Below are positions 45,154 through 57,515 of a stretch of 64,000 nucleotides of DNA, piece by piece. The stretch covers positions 1,847,582 to 1,911,581 of the forward strand of contig OX465107.1 of NCBI GenBank assembly GCA_949987565.1, read 5' to 3'. Position numbers and translations under genes: made by a program. Each line of letters opens with the position of its first letter. Position 1 is the first letter of the stretch. The notes below the pieces were generated by a model, which saw nothing but the letters and a program-made list of their open reading frames with translations, was not told where the DNA came from and searched no databases. The stretch comes from Luidia sarsii (Eukaryota > Echinodermata > Asteroidea > Paxillosida > Luidiidae).

Positions 45154-45691
45154 AAGCCGCGTCCGCACTGGACTTAAAATGGGTAAACTAACCGAGCAAA
45201 TGGGTAAATTGACCATTTTAAGTCCAGTGCGGACAGCCAGAAAGTTTTCCTCCCAGGTAACTTACCCGACTCCAGTGGGTAGTTTAACCGACCAACTTCG
45301 GCCCGGTTAAATTGACCAGGTCAGTTTAACCGAGCCGAAAAGTCCAATCCGGACACGACGTCTCGGTAAACGACTCGGTAAAAAACCACATCCGGCGCCC
45401 CGCATTGCCAGAGGCCCTAAATACCACGTGACGTGCCATGGTCCCAATACAACAATGTTGTTTACTTTTCGAGCAGGGTCGACGTGTCGTAGTTTTATGG
45501 TATTTACATCCGGTGAAAGGTCACCACCATAGCGCCCTCTTGCGTTTATACGCGCCAGTCGGTTAGTTTTACTGCGTCGTCTCGGTTAGTTTACCCGAGT
45601 CGAAAGTCCAAGTGCGGACGCCGGGAAGATTTACCCATTGGAATGTTACCCACGGGCTCGGTAAAAAATAAGTCCAGTGCGGACGCGGCTT
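45154..45691. mobile_element. TIR element (MITE), about 540 bp
   Basis: A perfect inverted terminus of about 25 bp, counting the shared TA (TAAAGCCGCGTCCGCACTGG at 45152 and its complement ending at 45693), is bordered by TA on both sides, which fits a TA target duplication. A nested perfect 22-bp inverted pair (45161-45182 with 45213-45234) makes the left terminus itself a hairpin. The interior is CpG-rich, has CACGTG at 45424-45433 and encodes no transposase. Confidence 0.85.
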
Positions 45692-46039
45692 TATTCAATT
45701 AGGTACATACTACAATCAATGGTCCAGCACCGCAAAGGCTTGGGAGAAAAGTGTTTGTTGGTTTAGCTAGTTAGCTACAAAGTGCAAGCCTGGGCAGGCC
45801 TTGTACTGCCCGTCTTGTCTGGTCCCTTCCTTGGTCCTTACAAACAAATGGTCAGCTCTCTTAGGACTTGGGGAATGGTGGATCTTTCCCTTTTGACTGG
45901 CTGATGATGGGGGTCGACAGTTCCACCCCCACTGGTGTCTTTGTTGTCACTGACTGGTGTTTTGGACAAACAACTCTGTCATTTAGGGGACTTGTTCCTT
46001 AATGAACACTGACTAGAGTTGGATGTACTCCAGTGGAAT

Positions 46040-46295
46040 GCTGATAGATAGATAGAGAGAGAGAAAGAGAGAGATAGATAGCTAGAGAGAGCAAAATAGA
46101 GAGATAGAGACAAATAGAGAGAGAGGCAGGGAGACAGAGAGAGAGAGAGAGAGAGAGAGGAGGAGGAGAGAGGACATAGGGAGTGGTGGGAGAGAAGGGG
46201 ACAGGAAGGGATGGAGAGGGAGGGAACCAGAGAGAGAAGCGAGGGTGAAGAGAGAAGGGGAGAAACAGAGAGAAGGAGAGGGAGACAGAGACAGA
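46040..46295. repeat. (GA)n-rich homopurine tract
   Basis: GATA, GAGA and GGAGAGG words over about 250 bases. No gene content. Confidence 0.9.
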
Positions 46296-47594
46296 GATGG
46301 GAAGCCAAATGGACAGGGTGAATTCAACAGCTTGTCTGGTTGGTCATTGGTCCTATTTTGTGATGTTTTTGTTGCTGTTGCTATTTTGAACCCTAGCACC
46401 TATTATCTTCAGCTTCTAGCAATCTTGGCTGGGGTAAAGATGGGGCTAGGTAGTGGATGGGGGGACTTTGTATTGACTAGCTTACACCTGTCTCAGACGA
46501 TGCTTCCGAACGAAATGAATCACTTTGCATCGGCCACCAAAAAAAAGTGAGACCACCTCATTATGTGGTGTCAGAAAAGAAGATTATGAGTGTTATAAAA
46601 AAAATGAGGGAAAGTTATGGTAATACAGCTATCATGCTATCACGCTCGACCTGACAGCAAGAGCCAATTGCAATTTATTTTTGCCGCCCGAATACACAAA
46701 TGGCTACGTTGGGAGTAGAAGAGAGAAGAAGAAGAAAAAATGATGAAAATAAGGAAAAGAATCTAGCATCACACTCTGAGAGGATTTCATTAATATATTC
46801 CCCCCCCCCCTCAATCCCTCATACCCTCGGGGTAGCTCTCTGTGCGTGGCAGCCCGCTCACACACTCCTCTGTCAGGAGATGGACAAAGGATTCTACCCC
46901 GATGCGACTCGGTGAGTCTGAAGAGACCAAGTGAGTCACCTGGCGACCGATGAAGGCAGGTTATTAATGGGGCAGTTGTTTTGGAAGGGTTTTCATCATC
47001 ATCATCTTCTTCTTCTTCTTTTTCTTTTTAAAAGACCCCCCCCAAAAAAAAACCTCACAAAATTGTCCGAGTAATCTTGAAGGCAAATGAGAGAGCACAC
47101 AGAAAGCTGGGGTGACATTTTTTTTTTTTCCTTCCCACAAGGGTATTGGAGACCTGCAACTCTGCAGCTCAACACTCAGAAGTCAACTGCAACAAGAATT
47201 CCGCACCCTTGTCCTTTGCAATCAATGCCACTCCACTCTTTTTCGGTCGCGCAGAATTTGTTTGCGGTAACGGACGTGTGTAAGAACAATACTTCTCGCA
47301 GAGCTCTTTGTTCGTTCCCGGCAATTTTCTCTTCTTGTTTTTATTCAAACAAGCAGCCTTGCAGGGCTTAAGCTGGTGGTATTAAATGCTATAAAAAGAC
47401 TTGAATGTCATTTCGCTCTCTCTTTCTTCCTTTCAAAACAATTTTTTGTGGGGATTCTCTCAAGAATGTCAAAGTACGGCCTTCGCAAAATTCCACGCTG
47501 AATACAAAAAAAAGTAAGCCCATTCTCTCGGTCCTTCCGGGTAAAAAAAAAAAAATCCCAAAACAAATTCCTTCCCAATCTGTGGTTGTACCTT

Positions 47595-47624
47595 TGTGTG
47601 TGTGTGTGTGTGTGTGTGTGTATA
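47595..47624. repeat. (GT)n microsatellite
   Basis: A run of GT dinucleotides of about 26 bases followed by ATAC. Confidence 0.95.
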
Positions 47625-49799
47625 CAACAAATTTATTACCTCTCTTTGACGTAAAAGTATTGATGTATTGATTAATGACAAATATTAAAAGAATATTAAA
47701 ATGTAGTAGGGCCTGCCACCTCCACACAAAAACCCGGATGCCAAACAAATAAAAGAATGTAACAATGGGCATCAATTATGAGCTGGAATAAAAAGCAAAG
47801 GTAATTGATTCGTTAACAGTGAGGCCGCTGGACTAGAAGGCAGACAGAGGTCACACACACAGTAAAGGTGTAGGGTGTGGATCTAAACATAGCCTGATCC
47901 TTGCCTCATGCTCAAGCCAGCCCGGGTTGATAACCAGGCAGGGGCTTTAACTGTTGGTGGTTGAAGGTCAAGGCTGGAACAAACAAAAAACAACAAGCAA
48001 AGGCCACCAGTTCCCACCACTTGTGGCTGTTGTTTTGAGTGGGGCCCCAGCTACCCGTACGTGCATTCATTGGCACTGGGAATCAAGGGGTCCTTTGTTT
48101 ATGGGGTTAAAAACGAAAATTAACCGGGGGTCTTTTGAATTGATTCATTTCCGAGAGGTTGTAAACAAATGCGGCTATTGATTCTGAACCTGTGGTACAG
48201 AATTGATTTTAGACCTGAAACCACACTTGGGTTGAGAAATTTACATCACAATCAACCATTTTTTAAAATTTGTTGGGGTCTTTACAAAGTAATCAAAAGA
48301 TCATACGTGCACACTGGACTGAAGAGAAAAAAAAGGGGGCATACATGTACTTACCGGTAGTTCAATTTTCTTACAATCTCAATTTTTGAGAGGTTACAGA
48401 GAAAACAGGGCTAAATTTGATTGCACGCTTTTTATTTCCTTTCTTGCCACATTGAGAAAGGAAAGAAGAAGGTAAACTAGTATCACTTTCACCGACTTTT
48501 TGGGGGACAAAGAAGTCTTCGTTTGGCAGGAGGATCACCTCTGTCATAGCTGTCGTCTCAAATCAAAAAGAAAAACAAAATCACAAATTTGTTCACTTTT
48601 GCGTCAGTAATGCAAGGCAGATGAGTCAGCGTCTCTTTCGATCTTGAACCCGACCCCCTACCTCCATCCATCCATCCATCCCTCTTCCCTCTTCCGCGCC
48701 ATTGTCTGTGCGAGAATGAGGCTCCGATTGCACAGCCAATTTGAACCGGCTCCCTACCACCACCCCTCTTTGGGACAGGAGGGCGCTATAAAAAAAAAAA
48801 AAAAAATGTTTCTGCGATCACTTTACCTGCTATCAATGGATCAATTACGTCCTTATGGCAACGGCATTTTTCTCTTTACATCTCTTATTTGGCCTTTTTT
48901 TGTTGTTGTGATTAACGCGAGTGCGATGACTCAGACTCAGGCCCCTCCGAGACCCCCCCACCCCCCCTCCTCCTTAAGCTGGTCCCAAACATCCTCCCTT
49001 GTCATTGTCCGAGGCGGCAGGCCGCAGGGGGTCCATCGGTGACAACAAAAGGGCGCTAAAAGATTCCCACGGGGCACCCAGGGTTGAGGAAAGAGGGGAA
49101 GAGCCTGGTTTTTTGGGTGTGCTTTTTTTCCCCCCCTGTCGGTGAGGTACTGGGGGTTTGCGGGGAGAGGGATAGAATGGTTGTTGGAGGGGAACGGGAC
49201 GGCGATATTGCCGTTCCCTTGGTGGGAGGACGAGTAGGCACAGGGCCAGGAGGGCTCAGGTGGGGGGAAGGAGAAGGACGGGGGAAGATTTGGCTGCTGC
49301 AGGGGGGGGGGGGAGATGAGAAAGGGAGAGAAGAACAGACAGGGGCTGCCCCCCCCCCCCTATACAGCACCGCACGCAACAAATTTGTCTCCATAACTCC
49401 GCAGGGTGAGGACAAGCGTGTCAGATCATGGGGAAGTATCGTCCATCATCCTTGTCAACATTATTGAGACAAGTCCAACTTCATTTAAACACAATTACCA
49501 GCGCTGGATAACACTCGGCAATGCATTTGATGGGCTGGGGGGGGATGGGATGGGATGGGAGGGTTCGGGATGGAGGGAGAAAGGAAGGGGTGGGTTAGCA
49601 ACGTCTCAAAGACAACAGAGGTTCCTCATGAGGAATAGAGAGTTGAGCATCTTTCTATCCATTTTTCAGAGGGGGGGGGGTTGCATCTAAGATCTGCTGT
49701 TGAGAACTTTTCATTCACTGAGAGTTTGTGACGAGGCTCGCGCTGCTGGAAAGCGTTTACGTCCCTGGAATGGGAAGAGCCGGCAGCCAGGGGAGGGGC

Positions 49800-49823
49800 G
49801 TGCGGGGGGGGGGGGGGGGGGGG
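49800..49823. repeat. Poly(G) run
   Basis: An uninterrupted G run of about 20 bases in a G-rich stretch. Such runs are error-prone in assembly. Confidence 0.85.
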
Positions 49824-49969
49824 AGCACTAGGTAACCCCACTCCTTGGAGTGTTTGCGGCGGCTTTGTGAGCCAGACAACAGACCACAATCCTCAAACAC
49901 AATCCCCGAGTCCAAAGAGGGTCTGCCGACAGGAAACATGATCGTCATTGCTTTGAAATTGCATTTGAC

Positions 49970-50050
49970 GAGAGGGAGGGAGAGGGGGGAGGAAGAGGGG
50001 AGGAGAGAGAGAGACAGAGAGGGGGAGAGAGTGAGGCGAGAGGAGGAACG
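49970..50050. repeat. Short (GA)n-rich tract
   Basis: GAGGGAGGGAGAGG then GAGAGAGAGACAGAG words over about 80 bases. Confidence 0.85.
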
Positions 50051-51135
50051 AGACCAGAATCCTTACATGAACAATCTACACAGCTTAGGATAACCCCTTG
50101 TTGCCGGAGTTATTCCAGACAAGAAAAAGAGAGGGAAGGTAAAGTTCACACATGCCCGTCACCGGCGTCGAAAAATAAACAGATTGCAAAACTGAGAAAC
50201 CGAATGCGCTTTGACTAACTTTCACTGGGACTATTACAAAGGTTTGGGGGTTGGAATACTAACCCTCCACACAAATAAATCTGCAACTACGGCGCGTTCT
50301 GAGAAGGAATGGGTTGATCCAGTTTTTTTAAAGTATTTTTTATCAGTGACAGGCCAGAACTGGAGCAGTCTACAAAATAACTGGTGTTTCTTTACAAGTT
50401 TTCCCGTGAACTGAACTTAGCGGCTCCAATTCTCCATTCCATTTGGTTTTCACCAGTATTTTTTTTTTCATTGTCGTGACGCACGATGAAGAAAGAGAAA
50501 GAGAGAGACCCCCACAAAGGTATGAGTTATTCTAAAGTTCTAACCCAGTCTTCTACTGCCGTGTAAAAGGATACGTATTTGTTCCTGGTTTTATTTATTC
50601 AGTTTTCCAGCAGGAGGCAGTCTGCTTTCACGCCGAGAAAACATTTATCTTTGATCGTTCCTATCTACAGCAGCCAATGTTTTCGAGTGTTAATATCCTG
50701 TTAGAGGTAGACTGTGGGTTTGTATATGTGTGTCAGTGAGGGTGTAGGGTAGAGAGTCGCTCTCCAAAATCAATGATGACGCATTCTAATACCCCCAGCT
50801 CCTCGCCCCGGCACAAGAGCAACTGATGGATGGATGGGTTGTCGGGGTGGTAGGGAGGGGAGGGGAGGTTAAAGGATTGGATAATGGTCCCCAGACTGAT
50901 AATCAATAGCCAAGGCTCTCCTACACCTCCAAAATACCCAATGACTTTAGACACTTGGTGCGGGAAGGAAAAGGGGGGGGGGAGGGGGGACGGGGAAAGA
51001 AAAACCAGTGAGTCATACCCAGGGCAAACAATAGTTGGGTCCTTTTGTCACGAAACAAAATACAAATGCAAAACACTCCCCCGGTCCCCAGTAAACACTC
51101 ACTGCTATGTTAGCTTGTATTATTTCCTTACTGCA

Positions 51136-51351
51136 ATCTCTCTCTCTCTGTGACTCTCTCTGTCTCTCTCCCTCTCTCTCTCAACCTCCCTCTCCTCCTC
51201 CTCTCTCTCTCTCTTACCTCTCTCTCTCTCTCTCTCTCTCTCTCCCCCTCTCCCTTTCTCTCTGTCTCTGTCTATGAATCTGTCCCTCTCTCCCTCTCTC
51301 TCTCCTCGGTCTCTCTCTCTCTCTCCCTCTCTCCCCCTCTCTCTCTCCCCC

Positions 51352-51400
<49 letters not shown>

Positions 51401-51431
51401 TTCTCTCTCTCTCTCTGTCTCTTTCTCTTTC

Positions 51432-51480
<49 letters not shown>

Positions 51481-51485
51481 TTTTG
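51136..51485. repeat. (TC)n microsatellite
   Basis: About 350 bases of CT with CCCTC, TTTC and TGTC interruptions. Confidence 0.95.
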
Positions 51486-51925
51486 TCGGAGGCAAGGTAA
51501 AGGTTGGTTCATATTTCAAATCCATGACGTATGGTTTGTGCCCCAGACATGCCTTTGGCACGGCTCTTTTCCCTGAATCAATTTCAATCTCTCTTTCTTT
51601 CTCCCTCTAGCCTTCCTCTATCCCACACGCAGTGAACCACACTGGCTGCACTCTTGTCATCTGTCCGACCGCAGCAGCAACCGGTGATTAATACAGAGGA
51701 AGTAAGCCCCAGTGGCCGGCACGTGCGATCCCATTGTGGCTATCCACTGCTAGCAATTTCAATTTTTTTTTCTCTTCTCTTTTCGAAAGGCAACCCCCAA
51801 TTTCTTCAAATACCCCTCAAAAAAAAAAAAAAAAAAAAAGTTTCTCTCTTTAAACAAGACTAGGGATCTGGGTTACAAATTATCAGCTTATTTAATCGTT
51901 CAAGAAAATTGAGACGGCCTGCAGT

Positions 51926-52010
51926 TGATTTCACCGAACTCATGGTAACCTACAATCAACCACAAGACAATGAGTGCTACACAGAAACGGTGTAGCCCAC
52001 CATAAGCTCA
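51926..52010 (+). repeat. Dispersed repeat family C, copy 2
   Basis: GATTTCACCGAACTCATGGT then AACCTACAATCAACC, CACAGAAACGG and GCCCACCATA matches 37618-37712. Confidence 0.6.
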
Positions 52011-52733
52011 GTTACGGTGCAGTTCTTTTTTATGCCATTTTCCGAGCCGGTGCATTCTGAGAGACCGATCGGGGCGGGGAAAAGCTATTGAGAAAGAATG
52101 TAAAAATAACCGCGCTCTGTTCATGCAACTGCTGTTTTGCGGGGCACCGTTGACACTTTTCGTTTGCTAGAAAACCCGAGATCAAGGTTGAGAAAACATT
52201 TTATCTACGGCAGTGTGAGGCAGGCACGGTTAGTCAGTCATCGCCATGGTGACCCAGGTGTACTACAAAAATAGAATTAAAAGAAAAAATGACGTGAATG
52301 TATTGTGACTGTCAGCAAAGGATACTAGCACAGAAGGTCTCCTCTATCCTTGTTGTTTTTTAATTTTTGTTCGCCGGAAATACCCGTATAGGTCCCGACC
52401 AAGGGAAAAACAGGCGACAGACAAACGCATCTCTTATGGGGGAAAAAACCCAAAAGCCGGCAATCTTTCCGTTAATGCTATCTGGAATCCATAGTTGACG
52501 GCAAGTCGGAAACAACATCGCATGACTGTGTGATTGGCCGCCATGTTTTTTCTTTATTGAAGGCAGACCGTTCATGCTTACCAGATTTTACACGTTTAAG
52601 CAAGCTGCGCAAGACTCACCTCTGGTACAGCAGAGCAAACAAAGGATGGAAAGCAAACAAGACGGCAATCAACGTTTTTTTGTTCTGTGCCGAAGAACTT
52701 TCAAACTGGTCTTCTTGTTTAACCCTCTCTGGA

Positions 52734-53042
52734 GGGGAGGGAGGGAGGGAGGGAGGGAGGGAGGGAGGGAGGGAGGGAGGGAGGGAGGGAGGGAGGGAGG
52801 GAGGGAGGGAGGGAGGGAGGGAGGGAGGGAGGGAGGGAGGGAGGGAGGGAGGGAGGGAGGGAGGGAGGGAGGGAGGGAGGGAGGGAGGGAGGGAGGGAGG
52901 GAGGGAGGGAGGGAGGGAGGGAGGGAGGGAGGGAGGGAGGGAGGGAGGGAGGGAGGGAGGGAGGGAGGGAGGGAGGGAGGGAGGGAGGGAGGGAGGGAGG
53001 GAGGGAGGGAGGGAGGGAGGGAGGGAGGGAGGGAGGGAGGGG
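52734..53042. repeat. (GGGA)n tetranucleotide array
   Basis: About 77 uninterrupted GGGA units over some 308 bases, with no substitution seen from 52737 to 53040. Frames (GREG repeats on plus, PPSL on minus) are translations. Confidence 0.98.
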
Positions 53043-53865
53043 AGCAGGGAAGACAGGAGAGGAGACCACCGTTAAGTTCATCACTCCATTGTCTGCTGTG
53101 GTTGGGTTATTACGCACACAGGCCACGAGCAAACCAACAACAACCTCCCAACACACACCTGAGTCCATATTCCATGGATGCCCAACGTTTGACAATCAAC
53201 AAACAAGACATTATTACTTCCACGCACCTGTTTACCGAAGGCTATAAGAAAGTTGCAAAAAAAAAACCCACCCAAATCGGTTATGTACATGCGAGCATGC
53301 CACTACATCAGAGAGGAAATTTACAAGGGTTCCGTGCTGCAGTTATCAGTCAAAAGTTATTTGTGAGGCTGGAACATTTGACTACAAGCGTAGAGCCACA
53401 GTTTATTATCAAAGCCTGGAGCCTTTGGCAGTGAAAAAAAAAAAAGAGATCAGCTTTATTTTCACGAGCCTCTTCTTCTCAGTCAAGTTGCTTGGACAAA
53501 AGTCCATCAGGGCTAATCTGATCCGCGCATTTTTTTTCTCCTGCAGGTGGGGAGTCTTCGTCAACAGCCCATAGCCAGTCTGTTCGCCCAGCCTCCCCGT
53601 TTTATGCCAAGGTGCTCGAGCGAACTTGTGCAACGATTTGTCTAACTTCGGTACGAGAGCGGTACTTTCCTGAGAGGACCCTTGCTTCAGATATGGGCTC
53701 AGCCTCTTCTCTCTGGCCTTGGGTACTGTAGTGGAAATTTACAAGTGGGGCTACTCCACTGAAGTTGTCTTCTTCAGAGCAAGAGTGTTCTTTTCAAAGC
53801 TACATCTGTGGTTCATGCCTGCTTGCTGTGAGAGGAGGTTGTGAGAGATAGATGACAAATGAGCC

Positions 53866-53989
53866 ATGGAAAGAGGCAGAGGCAGAGGCAGAGGCAGAGG
53901 CAGAGGCCTAGGCAGGGGCAGGGGCAGAGGCAGAGGCAGAGGCAGAGGCAGAGGCAGAGGCAGAGGCAGAGGCAGAGGCAGAGGCAGAG

Positions 53990-54021
<32 letters not shown>

Positions 54022-54215
54022 AGGGGCAGGGGCAGAGGCAGAGGCAGAGGCAGAGGCAGAGGCAGCGGCAGAGGCAGAGGCAGAGGCAGAGGCAGAGGCA
54101 GAGGCAGAGGCAGAGGCAGAGGCAGAGGCAGAGGCAGAGGCAGAGGCAGAGGCAGAGGCAGAGGCAGAGGCAGAGGCAGAGACAGAGGCAGAGGCAGAGG
54201 CAGAGGTAGAGGCCA
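53866..54215. repeat. (GGCAGA)n hexanucleotide array
   Basis: About 58 units with variants GGCAGG (clusters near 53910-53928 and 54014-54031), GGCCTA, GGCAGC (54061) and GACAGA (54181). Six-frame products such as polyGR and polyRQ are artefacts. Confidence 0.97.
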
Positions 54216-54599
54216 AATATGAGTCCGAGTCTGAGCCAAGGTTTGGCAAAAACAACCACTGTGAGAAAAAAACAACAATCCTCTTCAATTTGATAAAAAA
54301 ACAAACAACCAGGATATGTTTCATATATTTTCTTTTTTAGAATGGGGGAATAATTGGCTGATTCACTCTCCCAAATCTTGACAAACGTTATATTCAACAT
54401 CTGCCTTGAACCCTTTTAGTTCCCCCCTTCCATGAATTCAGACAAAGCGCTTACTTAGGGGGAAATAAAAAGCCTGAAATTCCTTCGCCCCCCAAAATAC
54501 AAGAAAATATGGAGGGAGGGTCCCACCGGCTGTGCGGCTGCAGACAATGACCGAGGCCAATGACATCCTGGACCCTGTGAAGTGAGCTGGCAGGATTCG

Positions 54600-54720
54600 A
54601 TTTTCTTTTTAAGGTCAGGCATTTCACAGCGGGGGCGGCCATCTTGCCTCACCGACCCCAGAGTGTGCGCTCAGCTCAGCACAGCACAGCAGAGCACAGG
54701 GAAAAAAAGAGGGGGAAGGA
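54600..54720 (-). promoter_or_regulatory. GC-rich segment with YY1-like word (weak)
   Basis: On the minus strand GGCAAGATGGCCGCCCCCGC contains an AAGATGGC(C/G)GC word as at YY1 sites and at some start codons. The frame that follows (63 residues) ends without recognisable homology or a convincing splice site. A minor alternative promoter is possible but unproven. Confidence 0.15.
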
Positions 54721-55684
54721 AAGGAAGGAGGGAGGTAAAGAGGCGGATAGATGAAGAAGAAAACAACGCCCCACAGCGTGGACACATCTTGTGATATTCT
54801 AATAGGATACACGGCATAGGGCTGAGAGACATTTCACCAAATTCAGGCCCTGTGGTGTGCTCAGAATTGGGATCCCGTACCGGCTTCTATCAAATGTCAA
54901 TCCTCTTATGAGCAAAATCTATTACAGCTCCAGCATGGAGCTCCAGACTCTCTCTCTCTCTGTCTCTCCTCAAGGAGCTCTCCTTCAGCCGATGGTAGCG
55001 CAAACAAATCATGGGGTCAGATGTTCATGCGGACCCGATAACGGTGCGATCGCGATTGAACTCATAATTCACTCCCAAGTAGTGGTTGACAACTTTTTTT
55101 TTTTTTTAGTTTTGAGCACTTTTTTGAAAGTCTTCACACATCCCATTGTTTGGATTGTGAGAACAATCGATGATACATGCGACAGGCATCCCCCCCCAAA
55201 AAAAGCCACAGAATGGGCCAAACAATTGGGTAAGAATATCTCCTGTTGGTTCAGCGGGGCATGTGGGTGGGACGCAAAATTCCCCGAAAATAGACCCATG
55301 GATCCTTCCCATCCAGACTTATCTGTATTTGCGCAGCCACGGGTCTCCAAACAGAAGGACACACAGTCAATGGGGAGGTTAAACCTCCATGGTTAAACAC
55401 ACACATCTATGCAGTGGATTTGAGTGTACTCAATCAATGGCCTGATAGATAAAAAGGGGAATGCCAGATCGACTTCTGAAGGGGCTGCTCCCAGTGATTA
55501 ATGAACCCGTGTTTGGAAAAAGAAAGATTGTAGGGGGAAAATTGGCTGCCAGATACTGGCATTGCTAACAATGTGCATGAATGGAATTCCAACACTTAAC
55601 CACAAGTGACAGCAATTATTGCTAGGCACTATATCATTACTGTTAGAATGTTCCCACACAACAACAGCTGGAATCTACAGCTTG

Positions 55685-57260
55685 TGAGACAGACAGACAG
55701 AAAGACAGAGAGACAGAAAGACAGAGAGACAGAAAGACAGAAAGACAGAGAAACAGAGAGACAGAGAGACAGAAAGACAGAGAGACAGAAAGACAGAAAG
55801 ACAGAAAGACAGAGAGACAGAGAGACAGAGAGACAGAGAGACAGAGAGACAGAAAGACAGAAAGACAGAAAGACAGAAAGACAGAGAGACAGAAAGACAG
55901 AGAGACAGAAAGACAGAAAGACAGAAAGACAGAAAGACAGAGAGACAGAAAGACAGAGAGACAGAAAGACAGAAAGACAGAAAGACAGAAAGACAGAGAG
56001 ACAGAAAGACAGAGAGACAGAAAGACAGAAAGACAGAGAGACAGAGAGACAGACAGACAGAGAGACAGAGAGACAGAGAGACAGAGAGACAGAGAGACAG
56101 AAAGACAGAAAGACAGAAAGACAGAAAGACAGAAAGACAGAGAGACAGAAAGACAGAGAGACAGAAAGACAGAGAGACAGAAAGACAGAAAGACAGAAAG
56201 ACAGAAAGACAGAGAGACAGAAAGACAGAGAGACAGAAAGACAGAAAGACAGAGAGACAGAGAGACAGACAGACAGAGAGACAGAGAGACAGAGACAGAG
56301 AGACAGAGAGACAGAAAGACAGAAAGACAGAAAGACAGAAAGACAGAAAGACAGAGAGACAGAAAGACAGAGAGACAGAAAGACAGAGAGACAGACAGAC
56401 AGAAAGACAGAAAGACAGACAGACAGAGAGACAGAGAGACAGAGAGACAGAGAGACAGAGAGACAGAGAGACAGAAAGACAGAAAGACAGAAAGACAGAG
56501 AAACAGAGAGACAGAGAGACAGAGAGACAGAAAGACAGAGAGACAGAAAGACAGAGAGACAGAAAGACAGAAAGACAGAGAGACAGAGAGACAGACAGAC
56601 AGAGAGACAGAGAGACAGAGAGACAGAGAGACAGAAAGACAGAAAGACAGAAAGACAGAAAGACAGAAAGACAGAGAGACAGAAAGACAGAGAGACAGAA
56701 AGACAGAGAGACAGACAGACAGAAAGACAGAAAGACAGACAGACAGAGAGACAGAGAGACAGAGAGACAGAGAGACAGAGAGACAGAGAGACAGAGAGAC
56801 AGAAAGACAGAAAGACAGAAAGACAGAAAGACAGAGAAACAGAGAGACAGAGAGACAGAGAGACAGAGAGACAGAGAGACAGAGAGACAGAGAGACAGAA
56901 AGACAGAGAAACAGAGAGACAGAGAGACAGAAAGACAGAGAGACAGAAAGACAGAAAGACAGAAAGACAGAGAGACAGAGAGACAGAGAGACAGAGAGAC
57001 AGAGAGACAGAGAGACAGAAAGACAGAGAAACAGAGAGACAGAGAGACAGAAAGACAGAGAGACAGAAAGACAGAAAGACAGAGAGACAGAGAGACAGAG
57101 AGACAGAGAGACAGAGAGACAGAGAGACAGAAAGACAGAGAAACAGAGAGACAGAGAGACAGAGAGACAGAGAGACAGAGAGACAGAGAGGCAGAGAAAC
57201 AGAGAGACAGAGAGACAGAGAGACAGAGAGACAGAGAGACAGAGAGGCAGAGAGGCACAT
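55685..57260. repeat. Octamer array (AGACAGAG / AGACAGAA / AGACAGAC)
   Basis: Nearly 200 units of 8 bp keep phase over 1.57 kb apart from one 6-bp unit near 56290. Units come in three main states that differ in the last base, and blocks of states recur (see findings). The 537-569 residue frames on both strands are translations of the array. Confidence 0.97.
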
Positions 57261-57369
57261 AGTCAGACACATAGAGACAGAGAGACATGGGGTGAGAGAA
57301 TCATTGAAGATTTGATTGATTTTGCAAAAGAACTTTATTTACAAACATGTTACAACTAAAGAAAAAAGA

Positions 57370-57515
57370 GAAACAGCTACACCATAGGGAGACAGACAGA
57401 CAGAGAAACATAGAGACAGAGCTACACAATAGGGAGACAGACAGACAGGGGGTCAGAGAGTCAATTACACAGAAAGTTAGAGAGACAGTGAGACAGACAG
57501 ACAGACAGACATACA
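57370..57515. repeat. Imperfect AGAC-rich repeat with a duplicated 55-bp segment
   Basis: GCTACACCATAGGGAGACAG at 57375 recurs as GCTACACAATAGGGAGACAG at 57421; both lead into (AGAC)n. It seems to be a decayed continuation of the octamer array. Confidence 0.75.

Noticed and set aside
52530..54400. Frames rich in GREG, PPSL, polyGR, polyRQ or LPLPLP
   Set aside because: Six-frame products of the GGGA and GGCAGA arrays.
55606..57315. Open frames of 537-569 residues on both strands
   Set aside because: They are translations of an 8-bp repeat that lacks stop codons; no domain, splice structure or codon bias.
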